Below, in pieces: positions 1-13,844 of a DNA stretch of 64,000 bases (its first letter is position 1; every line of letters starts with the position of its first letter). Position numbers and translations under genes: made by a program. Where the stretch lies: contig NC_072451.1 of assembly GCF_027596085.1 (NCBI RefSeq), forward strand, positions 4,310,731 through 4,374,730, in the 5' to 3' direction. The DNA is from Anoplopoma fimbria (taxonomy: Eukaryota; Chordata; Actinopteri; Perciformes; Anoplopomatidae). The notes beneath the pieces were generated by a model. The model was not told where the DNA came from, ran no database searches, and saw nothing but the letters and a program-made list of their open reading frames with translations.

Positions 1-3000
1 TATAGTAGGAAAAGTAAAAGCACAGGTATATTTAGATGTATTATATTATAGACATGCCTACAAGTGACACTATTGGAGATTATAGTCCACTTGATGTTTT
101 AGCAGAACATAAAAACAGTCTCTCCTAAGCTGCTATCTCAGCATCCATTGTGACATCAAAGTGGTCAAGATTTAAGGAAACCTTATACAGCATCTTCCCT
201 ATGAATAAAAATACATGGTGCTTTTCAAACATCACCACCTCCTGTCCCTTTTAGTCCAGCTGGATCCACACTGACACTAATGCTCAGACCGACACGGAGT
301 AAGTTAAGCAGCTCATTTCCCATCAGCATTTTGCTACGACAAGGTCAAGCAATTAAATGAGAATTCAGCATTTTTATGTGTGAGCTGAAACATTTCTCAG
401 AGCTCAGGAACGTCCAGGCGCTCGCCATCAAAATGTCACCAATCATCTGTTGGGTCAGTCTCGTAATGTTTGACCTGCACCGCTTTATTTGAGTTGTGAC
501 TTTCTCTCCGAGCTGAGTATTAGGAAGAACTGATTCGCTCTGCTGTAATGGGCTTCTTCTCACTGACTGAGGACATGCATGTTTAGTCCACGGCGCTGTT
601 TGATTTGTTATCTAGGAGCCCGACTGTGGAGAATTAATGGAGACGCTAACGACTCTACTGAATCAGAGTGGAGCTGTTTGTGCTCCAGCGGCTGCAGGTT
701 CAAAGGGTTAATGGATTATTTCCCCTTTAGGGCCAGAAAGGCGAATAATGTGGTAATATGGCAATCTGAGGAGAGGAGAGGAGAGGAGAGGAGAGGAGGA
801 GAGGAGAGGGGAGGAGAGGAGAGGAGAGGAGAGATTTAACAGGACAATTAAAGTGTGTAACTGGCCTTCTTCTTTTAAATCTTCCTTCTTCTTTGTCTCT
901 AAAGGTGCAACCTGCCAACTCATTCTAATTCTCCTCAAAGGTGTTGAACAACAGACTTCATTCAGCAGGTCATTTATTCATAGCTACACTCATTTATGTT
1001 CTGCCAAGACTAATTAGATGCTTAATGTTCCCCTTTTTGTCAGGGTAGAATTAATGAATGCCCTGACCCGACAAGAGAGAAGGAAAGAAAAGAATCTCAA
1101 ACTACATCGTAAGTTTCTTTACGTGATGAATACGTATTAAAATGAAAACTGACACTGTTGTGTTGACATTCAGCAGTTCAGGATCCTAATTATGATTGAA
1201 TGAATGCTGTATACAGTAATTAGCAATTCATTGAAGTGATTTTTAAACAAACTCTGGCCTCTTGGTAATAAGTTAAACAGAGTGAAGTAACACACCCTTA
1301 AGTTGGTAAAGCTCTAAATTGATTTTTAGTTAGTTAAAAAAACATCGCAAAAGAGTTTTCCCCTCTTGTGCTGCAACGCACAAAACCAAAAAATTGTAAA
1401 GGGGCAAAAAAAATGAGGGACAAAAAGACAGTAAGTTTTTTAAACAATGATGATATACAACAGAAAACAGGCTCCTACATTTTGGCCACTGACAACACAG
1501 AGGTTACATTCATGGTTCTTCATAATTAAAGAATTTTCATAAAGTACATGGGAATGAGGAATGAAGATTTACTCGAATAGATTAAAGGAATAGTTTATAA
1601 TAAGGGCTTATTACTTTATTTGCTTCCTTCACCAAGAGTTAAAAGAGATGATACATTTCTCATATCTGTTTTACTCAAGGTTATTTGCCTGACTATTTCT
1701 TAGCCAGGAGTGGCACCGTGAGGTTGCTAGACCAGGACCAAGAAATAGTCCCACACATAAGGATCGCTAAACCATAAATAGCCTATATCTATTCCAATTT
1801 TGCTAACATTAGCCAATATTAACCACTATAAGCTACTGATCATACAAGACTAAGTAACTTAAGTTAGCACCCCACATTTATGTTGCTATATGTAGATGAT
1901 AACCTGCTTTCCCTTCGCCTTGGAAGTGATGCTAGGTTACTAAAATAACTAAGCTATTTATCCATGTATGCTAATGTTAGCAGCATTAGATCAATTTGAG
2001 AGCAGGCAAACACACAAATCTACATTTGCTTATTTTTTTTGGTATTGGCAAGTCAAACGTGAATGTCGCTCTTCTGGAAACCCCTTTAGCATGTTGTGAA
2101 ATCCAAAGCTGAAGGGAACTGTCTTACCTAGTTACGGTTGCTAAACTTTGACTGGATGGTCACTGTTAGAGGAAGGGGCGCTGCGAACGGTCAATTGAGC
2201 TTCATCAATTTAATAAAAAATAAAAAAAATGATTCTCTACTATGAACCTCATAGAGTCACAGAGATGATAAGCTCCATGCTTCATCTGAAACCAGCTAAT
2301 GGCAGCCAGTAATGAAACAGAGCAGAGGCTTGTGGGCCGTTGTTGTCCAACCATTCTTCCCATCAGCAGAGCTGGACTGGGCCCGGTCACATCACATAGG
2401 CAGTAGAAGTAGGACTCTCTCAGCTCTGTGTAATCATCACCCATTTGACACAGTCTGAGCGTCTCGTCTAGAATAACAATGAGGAAGATAAAAAAAGTAC
2501 TGAGATCACAGAGAACCAAAGCCTCGCACCTGAAAGAATTATCAACGCCTTGACTCCCATCAAGGTCCTCTCTGAGCTGCGCTAACACACAACAATTATC
2601 TCGTTTGTGGTTGCTTTGCCTCCTCACATCTTCAGGCTGGTAATTTGCTTCCTTTCAGAGCTGAATTCCTGCTGTAAATCCTAAATATCAGTCAACGTGT
2701 CGCAGGTTTATAGAGGCTGCATGGCACAGAGCCCAGACCTGCTATTGATGTGAACAGCTTTTAGCGATGGAGCTAATAAGAGCTTAATGGTTTTTGTGTG
2801 TGTTTGTGTTTTTAATGCCTGATCTCATGGGAATGCTGTTCCCTGATATCAGAGGGTCAGGTCCAGGTAGTTTGTCATCACATCCTGTTTACTGACCTTT
2901 GATAAAACAAAGTAGAAATCCAGCCTTTCAAAAACATCCTCTTTGGCCTCGACCTTCCTAAAATATGCTTATCCAAAACACACAAAGACATCCTTGTGAA

Positions 3001-3720
3001 CTAAATCCAATCCTTTCTTTTCAGCTCCGTCCAAAAGGCTGATATGTGACAAAAGACACTAAATTGCTTTGGAGGTAACTGAAGGAAAGCGTGTTAATTG
3101 CTGAGGCTGTTTTGGCACTGAAGGCTGAGAAGACGTGTTGATAGAACCATATGTGTTGTTACTGCTATTTCCACCGGTTAAGAGAATTGTCGGGTACATA
3201 TAAGAGCGTTTTACACTGTTGTGTTAATACATTGAACGAAAGAAATCTGCTATTTCTCACTGATATTGTTCTCAACGCCATATTGACATGCAGAGTGCGA
3301 AAGCTTGACAGGCCTAGCAACAGTAACCAAGGGAGGAGGGGCTGGGCGAAAGGTGATACAGCCGACCTCAAAGGAGACGACAGAGCTGTCAGGTGGGCTA
3401 ATGGATTTCAACTGGGAGCAAGCAACAGAGACGGACTAAAGTTAAAGTGATGGAGGACAGGGACCAAGGGAGCAAGAGGACACGTACGCTGAGAGGGAAC
3501 AAAGAGAAGAGAGATATATTCAGAATATTCAGCCAGCTTTCATGTAACGTCTTCCAGGACGGGGCAGAATGAAAGAGCAGCAGAGAAAGAGACAAAAAAA
3601 GGAGAGGAATAAAAGGTTGTTTTTGTCCCGGCATGTCAGCTGTCCAGGTGTGGATGACACTGGAGCTCCGCGTTCAGATGGTGAATGGAGCTCCTCAGGG
3701 AATGTCCCACAAAAACATGT
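1..3720. other. Intergenic, no gene seen
   Basis: Open frames here are short, overlap on both strands and resemble no family I know. The segment contains the purine tandem tract at 770-836. A block near 2630-2800 of balanced composition is rich in TAATGG/TTAATGG homeobox-like cores and may be regulatory. Confidence 0.5.
770..836 (+). repeat. Polypurine (GAGAGGAGAG)-type tandem repeat
   Basis: About 67 bp of G and A only, built from GAGAG/GGAGAG units. The two translated frames across it are low-complexity artefacts (RREERR or LLSSPLL). Confidence 0.9.
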
Positions 3721-3721
3721 A

Positions 3722-3725
<4 letters not shown>

Positions 3726-3756
<31 letters not shown>
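3726..3756 (+). repeat. (CT)n microsatellite
   Basis: 31 bp of uninterrupted CT repeat. Confidence 0.95.
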
Positions 3757-3758
<2 letters not shown>

Positions 3759-3759
3759 G

Positions 3760-4766
3760 TTTATCAAGGTCAGATCTAAGTCATGTAATCTTCTGATGAG
3801 CCGCCAATGAGCCCATGAGCAATGCGGTCATTGTGTCGGTGTGAAAGAACTTGAGATCTGACCCTGTCTGGACACCAGACGGCACTCAAATAGCAGCACA
3901 ATAACCTGAAAATAACCATTTCTTCCCCTTTGGAAAGACTTAAAAAAATGTTGCTCAGAAGGTCCAGTTACAAGCTCGATTTTAACTGAATCTCATGACA
4001 TCTGTGATTATATTGTAACATTTATACAAGTTTTTTTTATATATTTATAGAGCAAATGCATTCCATAATTTCTTGATTAATTAATTTATTATTTCTTTGC
4101 CATTTTCTTGTTGATATTTTCCTTTGTTTAACAAGGCATCAGGGACTTGCTCTGTATTGTGTTTTTGTTTAACATATAATACAAAATTAAAGGAACAAGC
4201 TTAAAAGTAATTAATATTCTCTTTATTTTTTGTATTTTTTTTTCATACTTGTTAAACGTCATATCTGTCATATATTGTTGTTGGTTTACAATAATGTGGC
4301 CCAAGACAGGAAGTTTATCTTGTCCATACTGGGATGAAAGACAATACATTTTGACTAAATCCATCTGTGTGCTTTCTTTGACTATCCACTAACAGATTAA
4401 AGACAAACATTTTGTCACAGCTGCCCTTTGTAAACTTTCATTGTGCTCCACTTCAGATGTTTCCTTGAATCTGTTCCCGGTTGTAAATTATCTCCTCCCG
4501 TCTTGCTGGATGTTTATCATTCAAAATCCGTCTTCAGAGGCGGACAGAGGAGGCTCTATTTCGGTTTAGATGCTCAGCCAATCTACGCTCAGTTTGCAGA
4601 GCTTTGATTACATTTAAGGAACAAAAAATCAGCAATTTGGCTAATTCACTGAGAAGATTCTCAAAGGGAACTGCTTGAGATTCTTTTCCAAAAAAAAATC
4701 TTTGATTGGGAAGATTTCCTCTCTCATAATCACCTCCTGGTAGATTAACACACACATGCACACACA

Positions 4767-4861
<95 letters not shown>

Positions 4862-6480
4862 TCTGCAGCCCTCCATTATGTGGCTTTCAAATTGAAGTTA
4901 ACAGGCTCACAGGCTTAAAGGTCTGTGCTGAATTGTAATGACGCTTTAGCTAACTCTGTCACACCTTCACCTCTCTCTCTCTCTCTCTCTGCCATATAAA
5001 GTAACACTCGGCCTAACTCCCTATCTTAAATTAAAGTATTTTACTTCACATAGCTTTTACTATTACTTCTGTGACAAACAAAAGTAGATTTTACCCATTT
5101 GTCTCTTGAAAAGTACAGAAAATTTACTTCATTCTGGCTCGCGTGTTACAAACTGCAGATTACTTTCTCCTTTTTTGTGAGCTTGTTGAGCACCTTAGGG
5201 TAGAAGCTGACAACACATTCAGGTATCCTTTTTCTAGATCTGTTGAATAGTTTAAAAATCAAAGGAACGAGTGTGTGCTCGCCACCAGCATGCTAAAGAG
5301 TGTGCACGAATACGATGCACAAGACCGGGACCCTCTCAAAACATGGCTCCATAGCCTTACAAGTGGTCCAAATATATATATATCTGTATTAAAATTTCCA
5401 TCAGTAAAATAACCAAACGTTCTCCCTACAAAATTGTAGAACTACCAACAACCAAACTACAACAAATACTGATATATTGCCACTTTATAAATTCTGGCAC
5501 TGCAGTGATGTGGTTAATTATTGTTTGGAATCTCAACAGACAGATGGTTTGGTTTCTTTGGTTGCAATCTTGCCTTCATTCTGAGTCTGACAGTTCAGTG
5601 TAGAAAAATACTTTTCAAACAATGTTGCAGAGAAAAGAATCCACAGTTTTTTTAAGCTGACAGATTGTTTCAACGGAAAATACAGAATGTAGCAGGATGT
5701 CTCTTGATTTGAGTTAGTTTAATGTAAACAAGGCAGACCGATGTTTCATGTTTGTCTTCCACAGTAAAACAACTGGAGCGTCATGCTTGAAAAAGTATAG
5801 CTTGTCTGACAAATGGATATACAGTTGGCTGTAAACATGCAAAGAGGCAAATCATTGAATTCTCAACGCCTGAGGAGAAGCACTGAGCCTGGTATGTGCT
5901 GGAAGATTACAGCTGCTCTTAATGTGCTGTCATTTATTTATAGGCAATCTAAAGACTCAATATATTTTTACACTTTACATGTAAGGAGCTTACAGCCTTA
6001 ATTTCCCTTCAGACTAAACTGCGATCCAATTTTCCTCGTAACTGTGTAATATTTTGATGACGCAACGATGCTTTTGTCATCACTTTGGCATTATTACTCG
6101 ATTTCTCAACTGTATCAACATGTTTCTCAGCTTGTATATTACTTTTTAGTTTGCAAGAAAAAAACAAGAAGGAAAATGTATAAATTTGTGCTACTGCCAG
6201 CTGACAACCAAACTCAACAAAAACACTTTCACTATTGATGAAGTCAAAGAGAAACTGCAACTAAACCCCCTGACAAGGAATTTATTATGAAGATATAAAA
6301 ACTACTGTCATCAACAGTTAAGCACAATAACACAAGAGCATAACCTTCATTCCCTGCAGGTAATTTTAATCAATCATGTTTTGTTGATTTTATGCAGACG
6401 TGGGACCCCTGTTCAGTTTCATTTAGTAACAACATTTCCCCTGTGGAGAAGTTAACACTGTAGATAACATGATGACTTCT
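3760..6480. other. Intergenic, AT-rich, no gene seen
   Basis: AT-rich sequence apart from the CA repeat. Around 5025-5135 there is a weak match to the ACTTTTACT/AAGTAAAGTA-type dispersed repeat that occurs more clearly at 13215-13600 and 28470-28890. No convincing exon. Confidence 0.45.
4748..4858 (+). repeat. (CA)n microsatellite
   Basis: About 110 bp of CA repeat with a few interruptions at the left end, then a pure stretch of about 90 bp. Confidence 0.97.
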
Positions 6481-6526
6481 CCATTTCATATTTGCATTTT
6501 GAAAGCAGAAGGGTAGCTACATGCAG

Positions 6527-6530
<4 letters not shown>

Positions 6531-6591
<61 letters not shown>
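6531..6591 (+). repeat. (CA)n microsatellite
   Basis: About 60 bp of CA repeat. A second one lies at 6779-6808 with about 190 bp of unique sequence between. Confidence 0.96.
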
Positions 6592-6594
<3 letters not shown>

Positions 6595-6777
6595 AACAAA
6601 AACAGGTTTTCATGGACACTAAATCTACCCCTTATCATAACCTCTACCGACCTCATCCTAATCCCAACTGTACCTTAACCTGACTTTGAACCCTAAAATG
6701 TCATCATTTACATTACGGGGACATGCATTTGGTCCCAATAAGGAAGGCAAGTCCCCACAAGACGGGTAAAACACAGC

Positions 6778-6778
<1 letters not shown>

Positions 6779-6808
<30 letters not shown>
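6779..6808 (+). repeat. (AC)n microsatellite
   Basis: About 30 bp of AC repeat followed by imperfect ACACTGAC units up to about 6837. Confidence 0.93.
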
Positions 6809-6812
<4 letters not shown>

Positions 6813-6839
6813 CCACACTGACACACTGACACACACAGG

Positions 6840-9620
6840 CTCTGTGGGATGAGATTTGATGCAGGCTTAATTAATGATTTTGTAACTGTTGAGGCGTTAA
6901 ACGGAGCACGGGGGAGAGGATGAGAATCTCTGATGAGGAGTGAAAGCAGAGCTGCACCGTCAGTGTTAGAACACTAAGAACGGCTTCTCTCCACCTGCTG
7001 TAAACGCACCGTCTTTTTGTGTCTCCTCTGTCTGAATCAGCCTTTCTTTGTCTCCCTCCTTCCATCCTTCTCTCTCCCTCTCTGCCTTGATGTCGGTCTC
7101 AGATCAGCACAGCAGGACACCGGCAGCACGCCGGCAGCACGCTGGCTGGCGATATTGTAAATGTGGAGGAGGAGGAGGAGGAAGAGAGCTCTCGTCTGTG
7201 CAGACCCTCTGCGGTTAGCGTTTCATTACAAAGCAGCAGCAGCTCTGTGTAGTTTTACCTGGACAGAGTCGGGCTGTTAATGAAACGATCCGTGAGCCAG
7301 ACTTCAAAGAAAGAGTAACCTTGTGATTTCAGTGGAACAGATCCAGTTAAAACTTTCTTCCAGTTTAAACTTTAGTCGGAGAGTTGTTTCTGAGGGCAGT
7401 TGAGGTTACTTGGGGTTTAAATGTGAGCTAACCTCCATAAACACACCAACATTCCATCAAACAAGGCCAAAATAGCCATTATTGCTTCTTTGTTCATGTT
7501 GTGGAAGTCCTAAAATCCGACAGAAAATCAAACGCCGTATCATCATAACCACTGGATCTAACAAGCCATGCGTCGGCTGGTTTACTACGGCGGTATGAAC
7601 CCAAAATAAATAGATTTTGCTTTGATTTAATTGCAATAAACAGATTAAAGAATGCTGTTTAATGTCTGTTCGCATGACGAAAATAAACAGCTTTTAAAAT
7701 GTTTGATTTCTGTGTCGTCTATGTTTGTATTTTAGCTGCTCTATCAACACTTCAAAAAAGGTCGTGTAGGCAAAATGATGGCTGTGACCGTAGAGAGTCT
7801 TTGATTTTAAAATCATAGAGCTCGGGGTGTCCACAGACGATTACAGCATTTTCTTTCCCTCAATTTCTGATTTAACTTCAGGATGACAGGAGGAGCATCT
7901 TACCACTAATCACGTTGTTTGCATATAGTGTGACATATTTCCACATATTTAAACATCACCACGCTATTAAACGTTGTTTTGTCTTAGTTTGATGTCATGA
8001 ATGAAGAGTCTAACAACAGTTTGTCGGCAGAGAGTCGGACTAAAGGGTTCAGGAGACTCACTGTTTATTACTATTACTATTAACAAACGCCGGCTGAAGC
8101 TCTGTTCTGCTATCTGAGCTGCAGATGAAGTTAAACACATAATGAAGACTGCCGAGAGGAGGGATTAAAACTTAAACTGAGCCCTGTGTAGTGCTGACTG
8201 AGAGAGAGAGAAATGTGCTGCCAGGTTTATGAATTTAAGACAGAAAGACGAGAGGAAACGGTGGGACAATAGGAGTAGAACAGACGTTGGACTGTTTTCC
8301 ATTGTCATTAAACTTTGTTGTGAGTCTCCATGGTGACAATGCACTCCATTGAGGTCACAAAGTGTGCTCAAGGTCGCTGAGAAGAGAGCGGACGGATGGT
8401 TGGCTAGTTAGCTCACTTTCTCCGGAGCGGTGGTGAAGTAGCAACCTAGCTAGCTCGCTATCTCCACCATGCTTTGATGCTACACTGGTTGGAGACAAAT
8501 GAGCCGAACAAAGTTCTCCCTCATCTGGCGATAGTTATGTGCTTTCCTAAGAGTGTGTTGATGTGTTACTACGATTCTTAATGTTGCTAATTCACTGCTC
8601 GTTACTGCTAAACCTAACCTCAGTGAGTCTACAAAGGTTGCACTTGCAATAGCAATGGTCCACGTAACAATGGCTGCCGCTCTGATCATCCTGCTACGTT
8701 GCTTTGAATGGGAATGTCTGTTCTACTCCTGTTCTATTTCTTTAGGTGGGATTTAATTAAAAAAATCAAGCTGAAGTTTGAGAATTAGCCAGAATGCTTT
8801 TTACATGTTTTTTCATCATTGGCTGTTTCAAGTTCAGATGGATTCAAAGAGATTAACATACAAAAGAAACCTGTTATTTCTCTCCATGTTGAGTGTAGTT
8901 CAGAGCAGTCGGCTGCTTTCTAATCAAACATTGTTCAGTGTTGAAGTTTTAGAGTTTTGGGTTTAACAAAGGCTTCAACTGATTGAACACCTCCCGCGTT
9001 TTAAAATCATGTCCCCGCAGACTTTTGCAAAGAAGATAAAAGTGTTTTTATTCAGGAGCAGAAACTGGTGTTCGCTGCAGTGAGAGAGCTGGCTTAAAGC
9101 TCTGCCTCTCTCTGATGACCTTATTTTCTCTAAACTATAATTCAGAGGTCTGGAGTTAAGCGGCCTTTTGATCTAAATGATGTTATTAATCAGCCGCCAG
9201 AGGAGAGGAGCCACTAATGACCTTTATAATGAGAGGGCCAGAGTCAACATGCCTCTTCTTCTCTGCTCACCTCATGCAGTGAACTCCTCCCCTTAAGCAT
9301 CTGCCCTTTTGTCTTCTGCTCTCATTTCCTTCATTTTCCCATTCTCTCATCCTCCTCCTCTCACTTTTTTTGCACGCTTTAATTATTTTTTTCCATGTTT
9401 TGATTCTCCGTAGGGGGTTAATTGAGTATGGAAATGGCGCCAACAGAGAATAAAGAACTTTTTCTTTTTTTTTTTAACAAAACACTGTTTAGCGGATGCT
9501 TTCATCCAACGTTTCTCTACATAGTGGGAGTGAATACATTTTGTAGAACATGGATTCCCAGTAGGAAGCAAACCACACAGCTCTGTTCTTCAGGGGATCA
9601 GAGGGATTGATGAGGAAGTT
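6840..9620. other. Intergenic, no gene seen; possible regulatory block near 9110-9290
   Basis: No exon or known domain. The block at 9110-9290 has balanced composition and several TAAT-type cores (for example GATGTTATTAATCAGCCG), unlike the AT-rich flanks. It is a weak candidate for conserved non-coding DNA. A GGA-rich stretch occurs near 7160-7185. Confidence 0.4.
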
Positions 9621-9621
9621 A

Positions 9622-9790
9622 CTTCTCCATAGCAACTAGTTTATTCTTCGTTCTCAAAGTAAGCACATATCAGGACATAAAGCTGCTTTATGAGCTAAAT
9701 ATAAATGTACAAATGCGTGTGGGTCGCAGAGTTAACTTCTAAAATCTGTGACGTAAATGCACAAAACAGATAACTAGAGGTCACGCTTTG
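9622..9790 (+). repeat. Duplicated segment, copy 1
   Basis: Shares CTTCTCCATAGCAACTAGTT, AGGACATAAAGCTGCTTTAT and GATAACTAGAGGTCACG with 12014-12155, in the same orientation and order. It is probably a dispersed element or a local duplication. I cannot name the family. Confidence 0.8.
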
Positions 9791-10951
9791 CAGTATGTCA
9801 AGAAAAACGAACAATGCAACATGATGATGAAGTGATGAAAACAATCAGCAACATGACAACCAGCCACAGAGCAGCACCACAGAAAGGAAGAAGCAAACGG
9901 TCCCGTCTCCTTTGGATCTGGCCAAAGACCTCACATGGTTACCATAGAAACAGAGCGGAACCAGAGACTAAGCAGCTTGGGATCGTTTTGGATCTCTAGT
10001 GAAGCTATAAACAATTATGGGAAGACATATAGGACCTTAGACCTTGAAATAATGGAAACGATAAAACTTATATTCTCCAGGAAGACATCACCAAACATCC
10101 AGCGGACAGACATAGAAACACCAGAAACAAACACAACACTGAAAAAAATGACTCCTGAATGAGAGTTATAGTAGTTGTAGCCTCAATGTAAAAAATCTAT
10201 TTTAATGGAGCACAATATATCTTCTTCTTTTGTTTTCGTCCGTGCTAGTTTGTCACTACCAGGAAGCTGCACAATGCAACCACTAACATTTATTGTTCCT
10301 TGTATTAAAGGGCCTTGTAGAAGCTGTAAAGGCTCCTCAGCTGACATCTTCACATACCAACCAGGAAGAAGAATAAGGAAAAACTGCCATGAAGCAAGCT
10401 AATTATGAAACCAGTGTGAATCCTCACAACCAGAGCAGAAGATTTCCATAGAAGCAAAACTTTATAATCCCTAAGAGCTTCTGTCTCTGATGTTTTGTTT
10501 CAAAACACAGTTAGGTCTAACAGTAACTCTCCACCTGCAGAAGGCTCATCATTAAAATGTTTTGCACAGAGGAGTAAAACCAGCCAGGAATCCACACAGC
10601 ATGAAGGCTCAGCTGGGTCTGTTCTCAGAGCTGTCGAGGTACAAAAACAATCCAGGAGACACACAGTGAATATTTATGCATAAGAATTCTGATATAATGC
10701 CTCCAGGAATCCTCCTCTGAATTAACGGCTAAATATCAGTTTCTTTCTAGGAAAATATTTGAAATTATAGGAAATGTGGTGGAAGTTTGACAGAATAAGG
10801 GAGACCAACAAAGAGAAATTTGTCTTTGTATATTCATAAGCTTTTGCGCAAAAGGACCGAAACCAACAAAGTGACAATCAGCGACTGACTGCCGAGGAAT
10901 CGGTCCTGAGTGCATCTTCACCAGGGTTTTTATATGCATAAGAACAAAGAG

Positions 10952-11106
10952 TCAATAGTTACATTCAATGAAGGGGTATACATCAATAGTTACATTCACT
11001 GAAGGGATATACATCAATAGTTACATTCACTGAAGGGGTAGACATCAATAGTTACATTCACTGAAGGGGTAGACATCAATAGTTACATTCACTGAAGGGG
11101 TAGACA
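10952..11106 (+). repeat. 31-bp minisatellite, 5 copies
   Basis: Units begin TCAATAGTTACATTCA at 10952, 10983, 11014, 11045 and 11076, exactly 31 bp apart. The last three units are identical or nearly so, and the first two differ at single positions. Confidence 0.95.
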
Positions 11107-11956
11107 TACTTAATATGGAACAGAGTCAATAATAAGTAGAACAAGGGAATTTCCAAAGTGAAGGCACATTCTTGTCTCAGACAGCATTTGGCACGTTATA
11201 CGGATCAGGCATTTGTATTAAGCATATAATAAAATCAGGGGTTCCAGTACAGTTCAAGGCGGAAAATGCCACAAATAACAGTATAACACAGAGAGTCATT
11301 CTTAATACAAAGGTCATACATTAAATGATAATTTTTCCTCTACAGGAAACACAAATTAACCTTTAATCATTGGATGTGCTCAAACTATAATGAGCAGAAT
11401 TTTGGTTGCGATCTAAATCAAAACGTACAAATCTTTTCAACGCTGGTCCATTAACATTCGTCAACTTTAACCTATTTCTGGAGGGAAGATGCTAAATTCT
11501 TACTGACATGTCAGGAGAATTTATTTGGATGTTTGGTGTGTAAAGTTACATAAACATAAATAATTCCAAAACAGCACGGGTTAATTGCTTTAGATTTTTG
11601 GGCTCGACCCAATGTAGATTAAAGGATCAGCTCCAATTAGCAGCACTTAGATGAAGTCTGCCAGGAGTCCAGTTACCGGATGTGCCAGCTATCTGGGATT
11701 TACAATTTTCTGGTTATATGAAGCGTAGAAATTTACTCCTGATTCAATTTTTCATACGTTATGAAAATACATCCTATTACATAAAACACATTATGTACTA
11801 ACAAGTTAAAGTTTTTGCCCTGCAGTCTACAGCAACATATCTCTGGCATGTTGTTACCGAACCTGTTCTTCAAAACTGCAGACTTTGTACAACTTTGGAA
11901 TACAAGTAAAGGCAACCAAAATGCATTGAATATTGATGAAAGATATCTTTTGTTCC

Positions 11957-12238
11957 AAATAACTCCCTTATTGTGAAAAGCGACACAGAGCAGTATCAAT
12001 GTTAAGTGTCTGTCTTCTCCATAGCAACTAGTTTATTCTTCTTTCTCAAAGTAAGCACTTATATCAGGACATAAAGCTGCTTTATGAGCAAAATTTAAAT
12101 GTAGTTAACTCAAAAACACGGACGGACGGATAACTAGAGGTCACGTTTTGTATTTTCCAGTCCAAGTCCAAACAATGCTTAATGTTGTAACTCCCTTATT
12201 TTGAAAGCGACACAGAGCAGTATCAATGTTAAGTGTCA
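11957..12238 (+). repeat. Duplicated segment copy 2 between direct repeats
   Basis: A direct repeat of about 50 bp (ending CGACACAGAGCAGTATCAAT GTTAAGTGTC in both copies, at about 11957-12010 and 12188-12238) brackets a second copy (12014-12155) of the segment at 9622-9790. The layout could be an insertion that duplicated its flank, or a local tandem duplication. Confidence 0.8.
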
Positions 12239-12239
12239 T

Positions 12240-13210
12240 AAATCCGAGTTTTAAAAAACTGTCTATTTTATCAGAGCTCACTGCTCATCTGAAACTGGAG
12301 TTTAGTCACAGCTGCCCGTCGACAGCAACAAGCTCCAGCTCCCATTGGACAGAAACACCTCCTGTTGCTGTCGCTGTGATGAAACGACCTTGGACTTGCT
12401 GTGTTTGGGAGAATTTGAAACAAAACCTGCTGACGCTCGTGATGATTTTTTTTTGTTGTTGTTTGTTGTTTTCCCATCAGCATTCAGCTGCAGCAGCTAA
12501 AGAGTCCTCAGAGAGCAACACGTCCACAACACGTTTGTTTGGAGAGCTTTTCTCCTCCTGTGCAAAGCCGCTGCTTATTATTTCAACAGTTTCGCACACA
12601 GATGTCTCATTAGTTGGCAATGATTCTCCCTAATGACAGTTATCAGGTTAATAAGTAGCGAGAGGCAGGTGTGTCTGCAGCAGCTTGGAGTAATAATGCT
12701 TTATCTTGTTTTTATCACCTGACTTAGCTCGTGTAATAGAGACAGAATGATGTGGAGCAGCTTTAACTCCAGCATTCAGCTTGTGTCATATATTACAGCT
12801 GCAGGTTAGTGTTTTTGACTACATATCACCACAACAAAGAATAAAAGTCTTTAATAATACTGTGAGTAAATGAAAGTATTCATGCTTGGACATTAAAGTG
12901 AGGTCTGACATTGAACATGTGCAGCAGCCTCGCTTCTGCCTCTCTGAGAGACTTTCCCCAGCGTCCTGAGGAGTAATTATAATCCTCACTCTGAGTGGCT
13001 TAAAGTCATCAAACCGCTCTGTCCTCCACACAACGCCTGAGCAAACAGAAAGGAGGCCATTTACTGAGCAGGATTTTCTAATAAACTCATGATGGAAGCA
13101 CACTGGATTAAAAAAAATGGATGAATGCATGAGGAGCTGAAGGAAGAGGCCGAATATGTTTTGTTTTATGTATCTCAATGTTTTAGTGTTACACTGATCT
13201 GCCTAAAGCC
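12240..13210. other. Intergenic, no gene seen
   Basis: Balanced composition with no recognisable exon. The longest open stretch, on the plus strand around 12226-12633, has no domain and no splice-site context. Confidence 0.5.
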
Positions 13211-13214
13211 ATAG

Positions 13215-13600
13215 AATCTGAGGTAGTTGTACTCTACTTGAGTATTTCCATTTCATGCAACTTTCTACTTCTATTCCACCGCGTCTCAGAGGCCAATATT
13301 GTACTTTTTACTGTGCTGGATTTATCTGACAGCTTTGGTTATTCTTCAGGTTACAATTTCATATGTTCCCTACGAAAAAGAATAGAATATGATGCATTGC
13401 AGTAGATTAAACTACCCAGCAACATATGAGGAGTTAAAATGACCACAAACTGAAACATTTACAGCAGTAAAATGCAACATACACATTAATGAAGCTGTAA
13501 TATTAATTCAGAAACATGATACATAGTAAAACGCAATGCACAAAAAAATACTTTTTTATACTTGAAGTACTTGCTGGTTAAATTTACATACATACATACT
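13215..13600 (-). repeat. Diverged dispersed repeat (teleost ACTTGAGTA-type), copy 1
   Basis: Text such as TACTTGAGTATTTCCATTT, TACTTTTTACTGTGCTGGAT and TTATCTGACAGCTTTGGTTA, followed by GATGCATTGCAGTAGATTAA, matches a very common fish interspersed repeat as I remember it. A copy in the opposite orientation is at 28470-28890. The family name is not certain. Confidence 0.65.
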
Positions 13601-13844
13601 AAATAGGAGATTGGGAGTATTTCTATTGCCTCTCAATGTGGTAAAGGACGAGCGGTGCTAACAGCGCTAACAACCCCATCAGTGCAAATAACAGCAAAAG
13701 AGCTTGGAGCAAGCTCACATGCACTAACATGCACTAAAATCATGTGATGCCACACGGAGAGGAAGAGCAACTTCACTATGTTCCACTCCACTTTTTTTTT
13801 TTATGGTCTCAATCACTTTTTTCAAGTCTTCTTCAATACAGCGT

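Noticed and set aside
9938..9951. RFX X-box-like GTTACCATAGAAAC
   Set aside because: Close to the consensus but single, in a repeat-like area, with no nearby gene start to support a ciliary-type promoter.
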